Shown here piece after piece: positions 35,020-43,989 of a stretch of DNA of 64,000 nucleotides. The translations under genes and the position numbers were made by a program. The DNA is from UBA4742 sp963785815. Lineage in GTDB: Bacteria > Actinomycetota > Acidimicrobiia > Acidimicrobiales > Acidimicrobilacustridaceae. The notes under the pieces are model-generated. The model saw nothing but the letters and a program-made list of their open reading frames with translations, was not told the DNA's origin and did not search any database. The DNA lies in NCBI GenBank assembly GCA_963785815.1, contig CAWAWN010000002.1, positions 1,612,001-1,676,000 on the forward strand. Reading direction: 5' to 3'. Each line of letters opens with the position of its first letter. The first letter of the stretch is position 1.

Positions 35020-35886
35020 GTGGGTCGGGAGCGGCGGGCGTCGTCTTGGGCTGAGTCCGCGGCGGTCGTCGACGAGCGGCGCGCCGACGCGAATCAGCTC
35101 GTCGGCCTCGCGCTGGCCTCGGTGAGCTACGTGAACATCGACTACCGGCGGCAGGATTTCGCCCCAACTGTCAAGGGTCCGCGTTCGGTCACGGCTCCGG
35201 CCGAATGGCGCGAACCAACCTGGCGCCACCCGCGGTGCGACAGCGTCGACTTCGGCGTCGAACTGGTGACGACCGCCCAACGCACCTTCGCCATCGCTTG
35301 GAGTCCGCCGGGTGATCACGAGGGACTCGGGATCTGGGCGTCGTCCCTAGCCGGGACCGGGCTCGGACTGGACGACGACGTGGCTGTCTGGGATGTCGGC
35401 GGGATCAGCGGTTGGCCGTCTCTGGTGCACCGTCGCGTGTCAGCGGTCGACCTTCACTACGTGCCGTGGGCCGACGACGGGTACTGGTGCCCGCGCATCA
35501 CCATCTCGTTCCCACTGGCCCCGCCCTTCGCCTGGAGGCCCTTTCGTGGGATGAATCATGGGATGACCAGTCCCCCCGACCCAGCATCGAAGGCCGCGAT
35601 CCCTTGTGGCCGTTGGTGCCCCCGGGAGGACTCGAACCTCCGCGCACGGTTTGGGAACCGTATCTCCGGGGTCCCAGCCGGCCCCACCCAGTCGCAACCC
35701 GTGGCGCCCGTTCGCATCGCCGGCTTGGCGATTCTCGCTGAGTCGCACCCAGACGCACCCGATCGCACGACTTCGTGGGATGAAATGTGGGATGGCCCGG
35801 GCGCAGACCCCGCCGGCGGAGATGTGTCGAACGATCCTCATGCCCAGGAGAAGCGCGTCGGAGCCGCCGGACGCGACAACGGATGA
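35020..35886 (+). CDS. Hypothetical protein, C-terminus replaced by repeat DNA
   Basis: The frame from GTG 35020 (TTG 34999 is an alternative) encodes about 175 protein-like residues (ASVSYVNIDYRRQDFAPTV, VDFGVELVTTAQRTFAIAW, GISGWPSLVHRRVSAVDLHY) of no family I recognise. From about 35544 it reads into repeat B and antisense through the tRNA remnant, giving residues unlikely to be native. The gene was probably truncated at its 3' end. Confidence 0.5.
   Translation: MGRERRASSWAESAAVVDERRADANQLVGLALASVSYVNIDYRRQDFAPTVKGPRSVTAPAEWREPTWRHPRCDSVDFGVELVTTAQRTFAIAWSPPGDHEGLGIWASSLAGTGLGLDDDVAVWDVGGISGWPSLVHRRVSAVDLHYVPWADDGYWCPRITISFPLAPPFAWRPFRGMNHGMTSPPDPASKAAIPCGRWCPREDSNLRARFGNRISGVPAGPTQSQPVAPVRIAGLAILAESHPDAPDRTTSWDEMWDGPGADPAGGDVSNDPHAQEKRVGAAGRDNG
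35544..35880. repeat. Direct repeat B
   Basis: Carries the same blocks as repeat A plus a tRNA 3'-half. Two copies of the TTCGTGGGATGAA motif are present (35544 and 35772). Together with A it brackets the toxin-antitoxin pair and the truncated hypothetical gene, 1536 bp apart. Confidence 0.7.
35614..35661 (-). other. tRNA 3'-half remnant
   Basis: On the minus strand there is an anticodon arm (ACGGT...ACCGT, loop TCCCAA of only six bases with CCC), a T-arm (GGAGG-TTCGAGT-CCTCC) and an acceptor end CGGGGGCACCA. No matching GCCCCCG or D-arm exists upstream, so it is not a complete gene. Such 3' halves are the usual attachment sites of tRNA-integrating elements. Gly (CCC) identity is tentative. 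Confidence 0.55.
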
Positions 35887-36082
35887 TCTGCTTTGTCGAA
35901 CCGGGCAGACGAAGGCCACCAGGATCTGTCCACCCAGGCTGGCGGGCGCGGCGACGTGCGACGCGCCGGATCTGGTCCCGCGCAGCACCAGGTGCTCCGA
36001 GTCCGTCCGCTCCGGCAAAGTCTCACCCAAGTACCAGCGTGTCGACGGTCCAACGCGATCTCGCCACGCCTACCGTGCGGAT

Positions 36083-37135
36083 GTGTCGCAAGCCGTGACC
36101 GCTCTCATCGACGAGACGGCGCTGAATCCCTCGGGTGTCCCCATCGTGGCGGTCGATCAGCCCAGGCTCGCCGGAGCCGGGCAGGTCTCGCGGTCGTGTC
36201 CGGGACGGCGTGGGGTTGTCCGTTTCGTTCGCCCTGTGGGGATGGTCGTGCTGCTCGTGGTGGTCGCGTTCTTCGTGGCGACCCACCTGAGGCAGATGGC
36301 CATGGCCGCTGGTGCGCTCAGCCACGCTGATCCTCGGTGGATCGCGGTGGCGCTTGTCGCCGCGGCGGTGAGCTACCTGCTCGCCGCGAGCGTTCTTCGG
36401 GCGTCCAGCCCGTTGCGCTTGCCGCTTGGCCGGACCGTCGCGGCTCAACTCGCGGCCGCGAGCGCGAATCGGATCAGCCCGGGTGGGGTGGGCGCCTTGG
36501 GCGTCAACGTCCGTTACCTCGAGCGCAGTGGGAGTCGACGGCCCGAGGCCATGAGCACCGTGTCGTTGGGGGTCGCGGTTGGGTTCGCGATGCATCTCGT
36601 GATGATCGTCGGGCTCTTGGTCGTGGTCGCCCGGCGCCCGTCGTTCCGACTCGGCGCGCTGCCGGGTTGGTCGGTGGGCGCGGCGCTGATCATCGCGGTG
36701 ACGGCGGGAGCGCTGGTTCTTCGGCACTGGCAGATCCATGCCCGCCTACTGGTCGGAATTCGCGCCGCCGGGGCGCACGCCCATTCGATGATGCAGCAGC
36801 CATCGCGAGTGATCGTGCTGATCGCCGCGTCGGGCGGTATCAGCATCTCTTACGCGGTTGCCCTCACCGCCTGCTTGGCCGCAGTCGGCGGACATGTCGC
36901 GGTCACCGGCGTCCTGCTCGTGTACCTGGCCGGCTCAGCGGTAGGCGCCATCGTCCCCGCGCCCGGCGGCATCGGCGCGGTGGAGGCTGCCCTGATCGCC
37001 GGTGTCGGCCACCTCGGCGTCCATCCGGGCGTCGCGGTGGCTGGCGTGCTCAGCTACCGGATGGTCACCTACTGGCTCCCCGTCCTACCGGGATTCATCT
37101 GCGCCGCGTTCCTTCACCGCCGCCATGCGATCTAG
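36083..37135 (+). CDS. LPG-synthase-type (UPF0104/YbhN-like) membrane protein
   Basis: A 350-residue protein with about eight membrane segments. The family pattern is clear: AQLAAASANRISPGGVGALGV, an internal SYRMVTYWLPVLPG near the end, and VPAPGGIGAVEAALIAG. The family includes the flippase domain of lysylphosphatidylglycerol synthase and many lone proteins of unknown role in lipid handling. GTG 36083 is the best start, though without a clear ribosome site. The next gene overlaps its end by 11 bases. Confidence 0.82.
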   Translation: MSQAVTALIDETALNPSGVPIVAVDQPRLAGAGQVSRSCPGRRGVVRFVRPVGMVVLLVVVAFFVATHLRQMAMAAGALSHADPRWIAVALVAAAVSYLLAASVLRASSPLRLPLGRTVAAQLAAASANRISPGGVGALGVNVRYLERSGSRRPEAMSTVSLGVAVGFAMHLVMIVGLLVVVARRPSFRLGALPGWSVGAALIIAVTAGALVLRHWQIHARLLVGIRAAGAHAHSMMQQPSRVIVLIAASGGISISYAVALTACLAAVGGHVAVTGVLLVYLAGSAVGAIVPAPGGIGAVEAALIAGVGHLGVHPGVAVAGVLSYRMVTYWLPVLPGFICAAFLHRRHAI

Positions 37136-37778
37136 CCCCAGCGCCCCGATGACGCGCCAGGTGATCGCCTCGGTCTCGGTGGCCGTCATGGGAGTCTGCT
37201 GTGCGGCGTGCGCGGGCCATTCGGGGAAGTCGGCCCGCCCAGCATCGACGTCACCGGCCACATCGTCGACCCAGCCGGGAAGGGCGACGGTGGCCCCGGC
37301 GGTGGCGACCACGACGATCGATCCGGGCTCGCTGCCACAGACCCGAGACCTGCCCACCACGACCGACCCCCACTTCGCCGCCGGCGTCGCCGCGCTCTGG
37401 TCGGCCGTCGTGAACGACGACCCCGCACGAGCAACGCCGTTCTTCTTCCCGCTGTCGGCCTACCTGCAGGTCAAGGCCATCGCCGATCCGAACACCGATT
37501 GGCATCAACGGCTCCTCGCCGCCTACCAGCGCGACATCCACACCATGCACGTCCAGCTCGCCGCGTCCGCTCCGAAGGCCACCCTCGAGGGTCTACGGGT
37601 CCCGAGCGCCGGTGCGACCTGGGTGCTGCCTGGTCAGGAGTACAACCGGCTCGGATACTGGCGCGTCTACCGCGACGCGCTGGTCTACCGGGTCGGTTCG
37701 GTCGAGCACAGCTTCCCCATCTACTCGCTCATCTCCTGGCGCGGCGAGTGGTACATCGTCCACATCGGCCCGCCCTGA
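37125..37778 (+). CDS. Putative lipoprotein of unknown function
   Basis: About 217 residues from ATG 37125 (ATG 37149 is an alternative). A signal segment (IASVSVAVMGVCCAAC) ends in a Cys suitable for lipidation, followed by a Thr/Pro linker and a globular part (FFFPLSAYLQVKAIADPNTDW, LPGQEYNRLGYWRVYRDALVY). Similar exported proteins are found widely in actinobacteria without a known role. Probably cotranscribed with the preceding membrane protein. Confidence 0.7.
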   Translation: MRSSPSAPMTRQVIASVSVAVMGVCCAACAGHSGKSARPASTSPATSSTQPGRATVAPAVATTTIDPGSLPQTRDLPTTTDPHFAAGVAALWSAVVNDDPARATPFFFPLSAYLQVKAIADPNTDWHQRLLAAYQRDIHTMHVQLAASAPKATLEGLRVPSAGATWVLPGQEYNRLGYWRVYRDALVYRVGSVEHSFPIYSLISWRGEWYIVHIGPP

Positions 37779-37808
37779 GCCGCCGACTCACCCAGTAGGC
37801 GTGGCGCC

Positions 37809-38757
37809 TCAAGTTGCAGGGGAACGGCTTGCTTCGCCTCGAGTCGCATCGCGCTGGCCGGGAGTGCTCGGCGCTTCCTGTTGAGTGTCGGCGGAGGGCG
37901 ATGGCGGCGTAGTTCCGTCGAGATCGGTGGTCGTCAGGTCGATGTCGCCATCGGGAGGGTCGAGCGGGTCGGTCGTCTGGGTCGGCCCGACCGGCGACCA
38001 CTGTTCGTCGGCGGGACCCGGAGGGAGGAGATCGAAGCGCTCGTGTCGGCTTTCGCCACCGCGATTCGGGAAGAGGAGATCGGTGGGGAGCCGCCATCCG
38101 TGACGGCGAGTGGTCGACGAGGTAGTCGGTGGGTCCGTCGGGGTGGGGTTCGTCGCACACCGGGCGAACCCGCCTGCTTCAGCGCGTGGGGATCGGGCCG
38201 CGGTGGACTCCCTGCCGAGGCGGTAGCTGCGGGTGCCCTCGGCCCGATCCTCCAGAGCAAGACACGCGGGCTGCTCGAAGCCGGGGACATCACCCTGGCG
38301 TGCAAGGCATCGCTGGGGACAGCTCCAGTCGGACCCGATGCGCGGTGAACACCGCGTCGGCCGCGTTCACGACGCGCAACCTCCCACGCAACGGCAACCG
38401 CACGTGGTCCACGCCACCGTCGATGGTGGTCCAGGCATGACCAGCCACCACCGTCAGCCCTTCGGCGCACCACGGCGACGAATCACCGCTACGCAGCTCT
38501 GCAGCCACCGTCCACGACCGCATCGGCCGGGCCGGGCCGGGCGCAGCCTGCGCCACCACCACGAACGCCACCCCGACGAGCACCACGACCGCGACCCACC
38601 AGCCACGCCGCCACTGGTTGCCCCGCAGGATGTGCTCGGCCTCACGCACCGGATCCACCCGGCGGACCGTACCCCCGACATCCAGCGCCACAGCCGGCAC
38701 ATGCCAAGACTTAACCCGCCATTGGGGTTCCTGGAGCAATCCGAGCCTCGCGGTCAC
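37809..38757 (-). pseudogene. Single-pass membrane protein gene with several frame breaks
   Basis: Coding character continues along the minus strand but moves through frames. The first part (38757-38290) has a membrane segment GWWVAVVVLVGVAFVVVAQ and DHVRLPLRGRLRVVNAADAV. It goes on in another frame as DVPGFEQPACLALEDRAEG, then VCDEPHPDGPTDYLVDHSP, then HGWRLPTDLLFPNRGGESRH, ending in a Thr/Pro/Asp-rich tail at a TGA at 37809-37811. At least three indels are needed. No family recognised. Confidence 0.5.
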
Positions 38758-38842
38758 CTGACCGCGTCTGACGTGCGAGGATGAGCAGTGCTCGGCGCCG
38801 GGGACGAGCTGATCATGCCGATCAGCGCAAGGAGGAGTGCCC

Positions 38843-39320
38843 GTGGCTGAGAGCTCCCGGAGCGAGGTCGACCCTCGTCCTGGTCCTTGTCGCGGTGGCG
38901 TGCACCGCCTTGGGGATCATGTCCCTGATGAGCGCTGACAGCACTCGAGGCGGCGGGGACACCCAAGTCGAGGTGCTGGTCGATGTCCTCGTCAAGGCGA
39001 CGCGCACCGGTCGGGCCGAGTGGCATGTAGGTGACAGCTATCAAACCGTGGTCTTTCGGGGCCCGGACGGATCGGTCGTGCTCTACCCCGTCAACGGCGA
39101 TCAGAAGGCCCCGTACGCGCTCGAGGTGCGGGACAAGCAGGGTTCGGTGCTTGATGCCAAGGTCACCGCCTACACGGCCAACCGGTCGAGCCTCACCCCG
39201 CTCTCGCGTCAGATCGATGAGCTGTATCACCTCGCCCGCGATGCTGCGGTGGCTCCCGTCGTTGATTCCATCCTCGACGAGCTGAGCCCGTACCGCACAA
39301 GGCCTGACGGTGACCACTGA
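38843..39320 (+). CDS. Small single-pass membrane protein, likely one-base frame break near 38863
   Basis: GTG 38843 sits 5 bases after a strong AAGGAGGAG, but its frame fails after about 10 codons; removing one base near 38863 joins it to STLVLVLVAVACTALGIMSL (membrane segment) and a protein-like extracytoplasmic part (VEVLVDVLVKATRTGRAEW, YQTVVFRGPDGSVVLYPVNG) to the stop at 39320. Without the correction, ATG 38781 would be the start, with a poor N-terminus. Function unknown. Confidence 0.55.
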
Positions 39321-39711
39321 ACCGTTGCCCGCAATGGAGCCGGGCGGTCAGGTTCAGACGCGGAACCTCGCCACCAGGCGCGTGGCTTCCCTGCCCCAGG
39401 TCGCGCCCAGGTAGCCGAACGCGCAGCCCCGGGGGACCAGCGGCCCCTCCCTGTTGACCGCGACGTTGTCCCCCGAACCGCTTGACCAGCCCGCGGGTCG
39501 CGATCGCCAATCGCCCACCCCAGACCGGGTTCCGGGGTCGACCGGCACCGTTATCGTCGGCATCACCGTCCTCTGCGGTGGGCGCCCGTGGACGTCTGGC
39601 AGCCGGCCCGTCCCGCCATCCGGCGAGACGCGCTGTCGCCTATGGTCCCTCGATCGCTCGCCGACTATCTGGCCACGGGCGGAGGGCTTCGAGGGAGGTG
39701 CATCGATCCGG
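39321..39711. other. Intergenic stretch before the PAP2 gene
   Basis: An open frame continues upstream of the PAP2 start, but its composition is not protein-like. I see no other gene, promoter or structured element here. Confidence 0.4.
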
Positions 39712-39714
39712 GTG

Positions 39715-40419
39715 ATGGTCGGCCAGGACAGGTCTGGTGCTGCGCTGCTTCCCGAGCCGCCGCGGCCGGGGAGACGAGCTCGGGTCTCGGCGCTCGCGTT
39801 CGTGACGGGGTGCGCGGCGCTGTTCGGTCTCATCGCTGAGGACGTCGTCGATGGCGGACGGCTGGTGTCTCGCGACCAGGCGCTGTTGGGGTGGTTCGTG
39901 GAGCATCGCAGCCCGTGGATGGTGCATGCGGCGCGGGTCGTGAGCACGGTGGGGTCGTTCGTTCCGCTCGTGTTGCTCTGCGCGTTGGTGGCGCTGTGGC
40001 TGTGGCTGTGGCGGCGTGGGGTGCGGGTGTGGGTCGCCGTCTCACCGGTCGCCGCGCTGGCCTTGGCGGGTGGGGCCTCGACGGTGGCCAAGTCACTGCT
40101 CGGGCGGCCCCGGCCGCCGGTCCAGGTGCGCGACGCGGCGGTGAGTCTCGCCTCGTTCCCGTCGGGCCACGCCACCGACGCGGCCGCGTTCGTCGTCGCG
40201 ATGACGGTCGTGCTCGCCATCACGGTGGCCCCGCAGCGGTGGCAGCGGCTCTGGCTGCTCGCCGCGGTCGTGGTCGTGGCGGGGGTGGTCGGCGTCAGCC
40301 GGCTGGTGCTCGGCGTGCACTGGCTGTCCGATGTGGTGGCTGGTTGGGCGCTGGGCGCAGGCGTCGCCGTGGCCACCGTTGTCGCCGTGTGGGATCTCAC
40401 CGGCCGCCCGACCCGATGA
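39715..40419 (+). CDS. PAP2 family membrane phosphatase
   Basis: A 234-residue protein with six membrane segments and all three phosphatase signatures: KSLLGRPRPP, the PSGH motif (FPSGHATDAAAF) and SRLVLGVHWLSDVV with the catalytic His. Likely a lipid phosphatase acting on phosphatidic acid or undecaprenyl diphosphate. A GGAGG lies 15 bases upstream; GTG 39712 is an equivalent start. Its neighbour UppP2 could act on the same lipid carrier. Confidence 0.88.
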   Translation: MVGQDRSGAALLPEPPRPGRRARVSALAFVTGCAALFGLIAEDVVDGGRLVSRDQALLGWFVEHRSPWMVHAARVVSTVGSFVPLVLLCALVALWLWLWRRGVRVWVAVSPVAALALAGGASTVAKSLLGRPRPPVQVRDAAVSLASFPSGHATDAAAFVVAMTVVLAITVAPQRWQRLWLLAAVVVVAGVVGVSRLVLGVHWLSDVVAGWALGAGVAVATVVAVWDLTGRPTR

Positions 40420-40586
40420 CTTGGCAGGTTCCCGGCGCCGCAGGCGGCGGCATCGACGGCGGCACCTGGCGGTGAAGGCGCGTCAGAGCTCATGGTCGTT
40501 CCACGGAGTTCGGGTGTCCGAGCGGGCGCCCATGAGAAGGCGATGAGACCCCCTCGGGACAGCGCGGGCAGGACTAGGTTCCGGCG

Positions 40587-41396
40587 ATGAGCCAGGCCGG
40601 ACCCAAGGAATCAGAAGAGGGGTGGTGGTCGTCGTTGGTGAGGGCGGTGACCGTGCCGGGAGCGCTGCGGGTGCCCCAGATCACTGCGTTCTTCTGGGTC
40701 ATCAAGAGCCTGTCGACTGCGATGGGCGAGTCGACCTCGGACTACCTTGTGCACGCACTGGGGCCGGTGCCCGCGGTGCTGTTGGGGTTCTTCTGGTTCT
40801 GGCTGGCGCTGGTGGTGCAGCTGGCCATGCGCCGCTACCGGGCGGTCACCTACTGGTTCGCGGTGGTCATGATCGGTGTGTTCGGCACCATGGGAGCGGA
40901 TGTCTTGCACGTCGGCCTGGGTGTTCCCTACGCGGCGTCGACGGTCCTGTGCGCGTTCGTGCTGGCCGGCGTGTTCCTGGTGTGGGAGCGCACTGAGCAC
41001 ACCCTGTCGATCCACACGATCGACTCCACTCGCCGCGAGCTGTTCTACTGGGCCGCGGTGGTCGCCACCTTCGCGCTGGGCACCGCCGCCGGCGACCTCA
41101 CCGCCATCGCCATCGGCATCGGCTACCTCGGCTCGATCGTCCTCTACGCCGTGATCATGGTCGTGCCGGTCGTAGGCTTCCGGGTGCTGCGCTGGAACGC
41201 GGTGTTCTGCTTCTGGTTCGCCTACGTCATCACCCGTCCCCTTGGCGCGTCGGTGGCGGATTGGATGGGCAAGCCCACCAAGGACGGCGGCCTCGGCTGG
41301 GGCGCCGGACCGGTCGCCCTCGCACTCAGCGGGGCCATCATCGTGCTCGTCGCCTACCTGGCCGTGACCAAACGAGACCTCCAACACCAAGCCTGA
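40587..41396 (+). CDS. DUF347/COG4705-type polytopic membrane protein
   Basis: A 269-residue protein built from repeated units of two membrane helices, each with a motif like VPQITAFFWVIKSLSTAMGE, FYWAAVVATFALGTAAGDL or FWFAYVITRPLGASVADWMGK. This matches the DUF347 repeat family, sometimes reported near metal or stress genes, with no settled function. Clean ATG start at 40587. Upstream is the PAP2 gene and downstream the second uppP, all in one direction. Confidence 0.85.
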   Translation: MSQAGPKESEEGWWSSLVRAVTVPGALRVPQITAFFWVIKSLSTAMGESTSDYLVHALGPVPAVLLGFFWFWLALVVQLAMRRYRAVTYWFAVVMIGVFGTMGADVLHVGLGVPYAASTVLCAFVLAGVFLVWERTEHTLSIHTIDSTRRELFYWAAVVATFALGTAAGDLTAIAIGIGYLGSIVLYAVIMVVPVVGFRVLRWNAVFCFWFAYVITRPLGASVADWMGKPTKDGGLGWGAGPVALALSGAIIVLVAYLAVTKRDLQHQA

Positions 41397-41554
41397 ACCG
41401 AGGTCCCGGCCCGCCGCGGCCGAGAACCAAGTGTCATCGGCCATCAGGGCGCTCCGCCCACATCGCCGTGGTACGACGGTGGCCGCGGACGGTCGCGATG
41501 AGAGGCACATGAGAGCGTCCCCGGGAGGTGCCTGCGTTCGTTAGCGTCGCCGGG

Positions 41555-42445
41555 ATGTTCGCCGCCGCGCAGTCCCTCACCTACTTCCAGGCGATCGTCA
41601 TCGGGTTGATCCAGGGCGTCACCGAGCTGTTCCCGATCTCGAGCCTCGGCCACTCCGTGCTGCTGCCGAGTCTGTTCGGCTGGAACAACGTCGTGCACGC
41701 CCAGTCCCAGACCGAGTCGTTCTTCCTCGCCTTCCTGGTCGGCCTGCACGTCGCCACCGCCATCGCGCTCCTCATCCTCTACCGCGACGAATGGGTCGCG
41801 GTCATCGCCGGGTTCTTCCGATCGGTGCGCACCCGGTCGATCCCCGAAGACGATCGCCACGCCCGCATGGCGTGGCTCATCATCGTCGGCACCGCCCCCG
41901 CCGCGTTCATCGGCCTCGGCTTCGAGCACCTCCTCCGGGTGTTGTTCGCGAAGCCGCTCGCCGCCGCCATCTTCCTCACCGTCAACGGCCTGGTTCTCCT
42001 CGGCGGCGAGTACCTGCGCCGCCGCGCCGACCGCCACGCCGCCAGCGGCCACCCACCCCGACGCGCCCTGACCCGACTCAGGCCCCTCGACGGGCTCCTG
42101 ATCGGTCTCGCCCAGAGCACGGCGCTGCTCGCCGGCATCAGCCGATCCGGGGTCACCATGGTCGGCGGGCTCCTGCGCGGCCTCACCCACGAAGACGCCG
42201 TGCACTTCGCCTTCCTGCTCGCCACCCCCATCATCTTCGGCGCTGGCATCTACAAGATCCCTGACCTGCTCGGCCCCAACGGCAACGGCGTGAGGGCACA
42301 GATCCTCGTCGGGAGCATCGCCGCCGGCCTCGCCGCCTACGTGTCCGCCCGGTTCCTCATCCGCTGGTTCAAGACCCGCACCCTCACCCCCTTCGGCATC
42401 TACTGCCTGGTCTTCGGCACCTTCTGCATCGTCCACTTCGCCTGA
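41555..42445 (+). CDS. uppP: Undecaprenyl-diphosphatase UppP (BacA), copy 2
   Basis: A 296-residue paralogue of the protein at 2752-3642, with the same QGVTELFPISSLGHSVLLP and GISRSGVTM motifs. GC and codon style are similar, but many synonymous differences show the duplication is not recent. It follows PAP2 and DUF347 genes, so this may be a lipid-carrier recycling group acquired with the accessory region. An in-frame GTG at 41528 is an alternative start. Confidence 0.93.
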   Translation: MFAAAQSLTYFQAIVIGLIQGVTELFPISSLGHSVLLPSLFGWNNVVHAQSQTESFFLAFLVGLHVATAIALLILYRDEWVAVIAGFFRSVRTRSIPEDDRHARMAWLIIVGTAPAAFIGLGFEHLLRVLFAKPLAAAIFLTVNGLVLLGGEYLRRRADRHAASGHPPRRALTRLRPLDGLLIGLAQSTALLAGISRSGVTMVGGLLRGLTHEDAVHFAFLLATPIIFGAGIYKIPDLLGPNGNGVRAQILVGSIAAGLAAYVSARFLIRWFKTRTLTPFGIYCLVFGTFCIVHFA

Positions 42446-42522
42446 CCGTCCGCGACGTCAAAGCCGACGGTTGCCACTGAGGCGCCGCGTAGCGTCGTGG
42501 GCCCCTGCCGGTTTCGCGACGG

Positions 42523-42792
42523 GTGGTCGCGCTCCCGATTGAATGGGCTGACCTGGTGCGATCGGCCCGGATCGCCAACGTCAACAAAGAGATCAAGCGC
42601 CGCTCAAACGTCGTCGGGATCTTCCCTGACGACGCCTCAGTCATCCGCCTCGTCGGCGCCGTCCTGCTCGACCAACACGACGACTGGGCCATCGCCGAAC
42701 GCCGCTACCTCTCCGAAGAATCCATGGCCCCCATCGACCACGATCCCCAGGGGGTGACCACCACGACCACCGCCGTGCTGCCAGCCGCGTAA
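42523..42792 (+). pseudogene. IS256-family transposase C-terminal remnant
   Basis: The segment NVNKEIKRRSNVVGIFPDDA, then IRLVGAVLLDQHDDW and RRYLSEESM, is the well-known C-terminal end of IS256 (Mutator) transposases. The catalytic DDE core is absent, so only about 70 codons remain. Marks a past insertion just after uppP2. Confidence 0.8.
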
Positions 42793-42898
42793 CCTCAGCT
42801 GGCGAAACCGAGGATCACAGACCTACTTCCACCACTCCACGGGGCACGGCCGGCGTCTCGGTGAGCCCATCCACTTCGCGCAAGCAAGGTGGCGTCGA

Positions 42899-43771
42899 TC
42901 AGAGGTAGAGGACGCGGTAGCGCAGAGAGCCGGCCAGCTGGCCCGTGTACCACCCCGCCTGGCGAACGGCTAGGTCCCGGTGCTTCGCGTCGCTGGTTCC
43001 TCGCACCGTGTGCAGCCCGACCGCGGCCCATGAGCGGGCGACGGTTCGGGCGGGGCGCCTCGGCATGCCTTGGTCGCGATAGCGGCTGTAGAGCAGAGCA
43101 CCGTTGCGTCCCCAGCGGTAGTACTGGCGGAAACGGATCCAGCCCTTCGGCGCGCCCTGTTTGAAGACCACCGCGTCGGGCGCGTCGATGAGGTCCAGGC
43201 CTGACTGCTGGGCTCGCCATGACAGCTCCACGTCCTCGGAGAAGTGGAACGAGTCCTCCCACCCGCCCACCCGTTCGAGATCGTGACGACTGATGGCCAG
43301 GTTCCCGCCGTCGGCGAACGGCAGGAATCCTCGCGTCACTGGGCGTGGCGTGGCCGGTAGGAGGTCATCGCAGCGCGGGGCGTTTGGCGCCAGGCGCAGT
43401 GGGTAGATCCGCCCGGCCACGATGGATCCGGGCCGCCACGCCGACGCCATCGTCTCGAGCCAGGCATCGTGGACGATGTCATCGCTGTCGCAGAAGACCA
43501 GCAGTTCGCCCCGCGCCCGACGAGCGCCCTGGTTGCGCGCGTACGAGGCGCCCCGGAGCGCGCCCGCATCCACCACCTCGAACCGGGTGAAGCGGTCGGC
43601 ATAGGACTCCGCCACCGCCACCGTTTCGTCGGTGGAGCCGTTGTCGGCGACGATCACCTCGAAGGGCCGCGAGGTTCTCTGACCGGCCAGGGCATCGAGC
43701 TGCAGGCCGATCACCGAAGCGCGGTTGAGCGCCGGGATGATGATGCTGATCAGTTCCGGCGCACGGGTCAT
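42899..43771 (-). CDS. Family 2 glycosyltransferase
   Basis: A 290-residue GT-A enzyme. It opens ISIIIPALNRASVIGLQLDAL, with nucleotide-binding VIVADNGSTDETV, then the DxD-like metal site LLVFCDSDDIVHDAW, and the acceptor region ADGGNLAISRHDLERVGGW with FSEDVELSWRAQQSG. No membrane segment. It likely adds a sugar to an envelope polysaccharide; donor and acceptor are unknown. Confidence 0.88.
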   Translation of the reverse strand: MTRAPELISIIIPALNRASVIGLQLDALAGQRTSRPFEVIVADNGSTDETVAVAESYADRFTRFEVVDAGALRGASYARNQGARRARGELLVFCDSDDIVHDAWLETMASAWRPGSIVAGRIYPLRLAPNAPRCDDLLPATPRPVTRGFLPFADGGNLAISRHDLERVGGWEDSFHFSEDVELSWRAQQSGLDLIDAPDAVVFKQGAPKGWIRFRQYYRWGRNGALLYSRYRDQGMPRRPARTVARSWAAVGLHTVRGTSDAKHRDLAVRQAGWYTGQLAGSLRYRVLYL

Positions 43772-43895
43772 GGCTGCAACCTTCCCCAGCGTCGGTCACC
43801 CGCGGGTGACTGGCGAGCAGGAGCAGCGTAGGCGACTACCAAGGCACTGCGTCGAGCAGAGCAGGTAGCCCGGAAGGAGCGATCTGGGACGGTAC

Positions 43896-43927
43896 CGAAC
43901 CGGCGCTCGGCGTGCCGATGAGCCGTT
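43896..43927. repeat. Repeat R, short copy
   Basis: GAACCGGCGCTCGG, then CGTGCCGATGAGCCGTTCGG, as at the start of the 27459 copy; the hairpin half is missing. Confidence 0.55.
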
Positions 43928-43989
43928 CGGTCGCGGCTGTCGGGTTCACCGCTGTCCGCGAGCCTGACCCGCTCGACAGCGGTCCACAG

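Noticed and set aside
35614..35695. A complete tRNA gene
   Set aside because: The 3' half is convincing, but the D-arm and 5' acceptor strand are missing and the anticodon loop has six bases.
33896..35880. Integron attC sites around the toxin-antitoxin cassette
   Set aside because: No RYYYAAC/GTTRRRY boxes or attC-like folding and no integrase gene in the window.
35606..36082. An N-terminal extension of the LPG-synthase-type protein
   Set aside because: The frame is open but runs through the tRNA remnant and repeat B; the residues are not protein-like. GTG 36083 is used instead.
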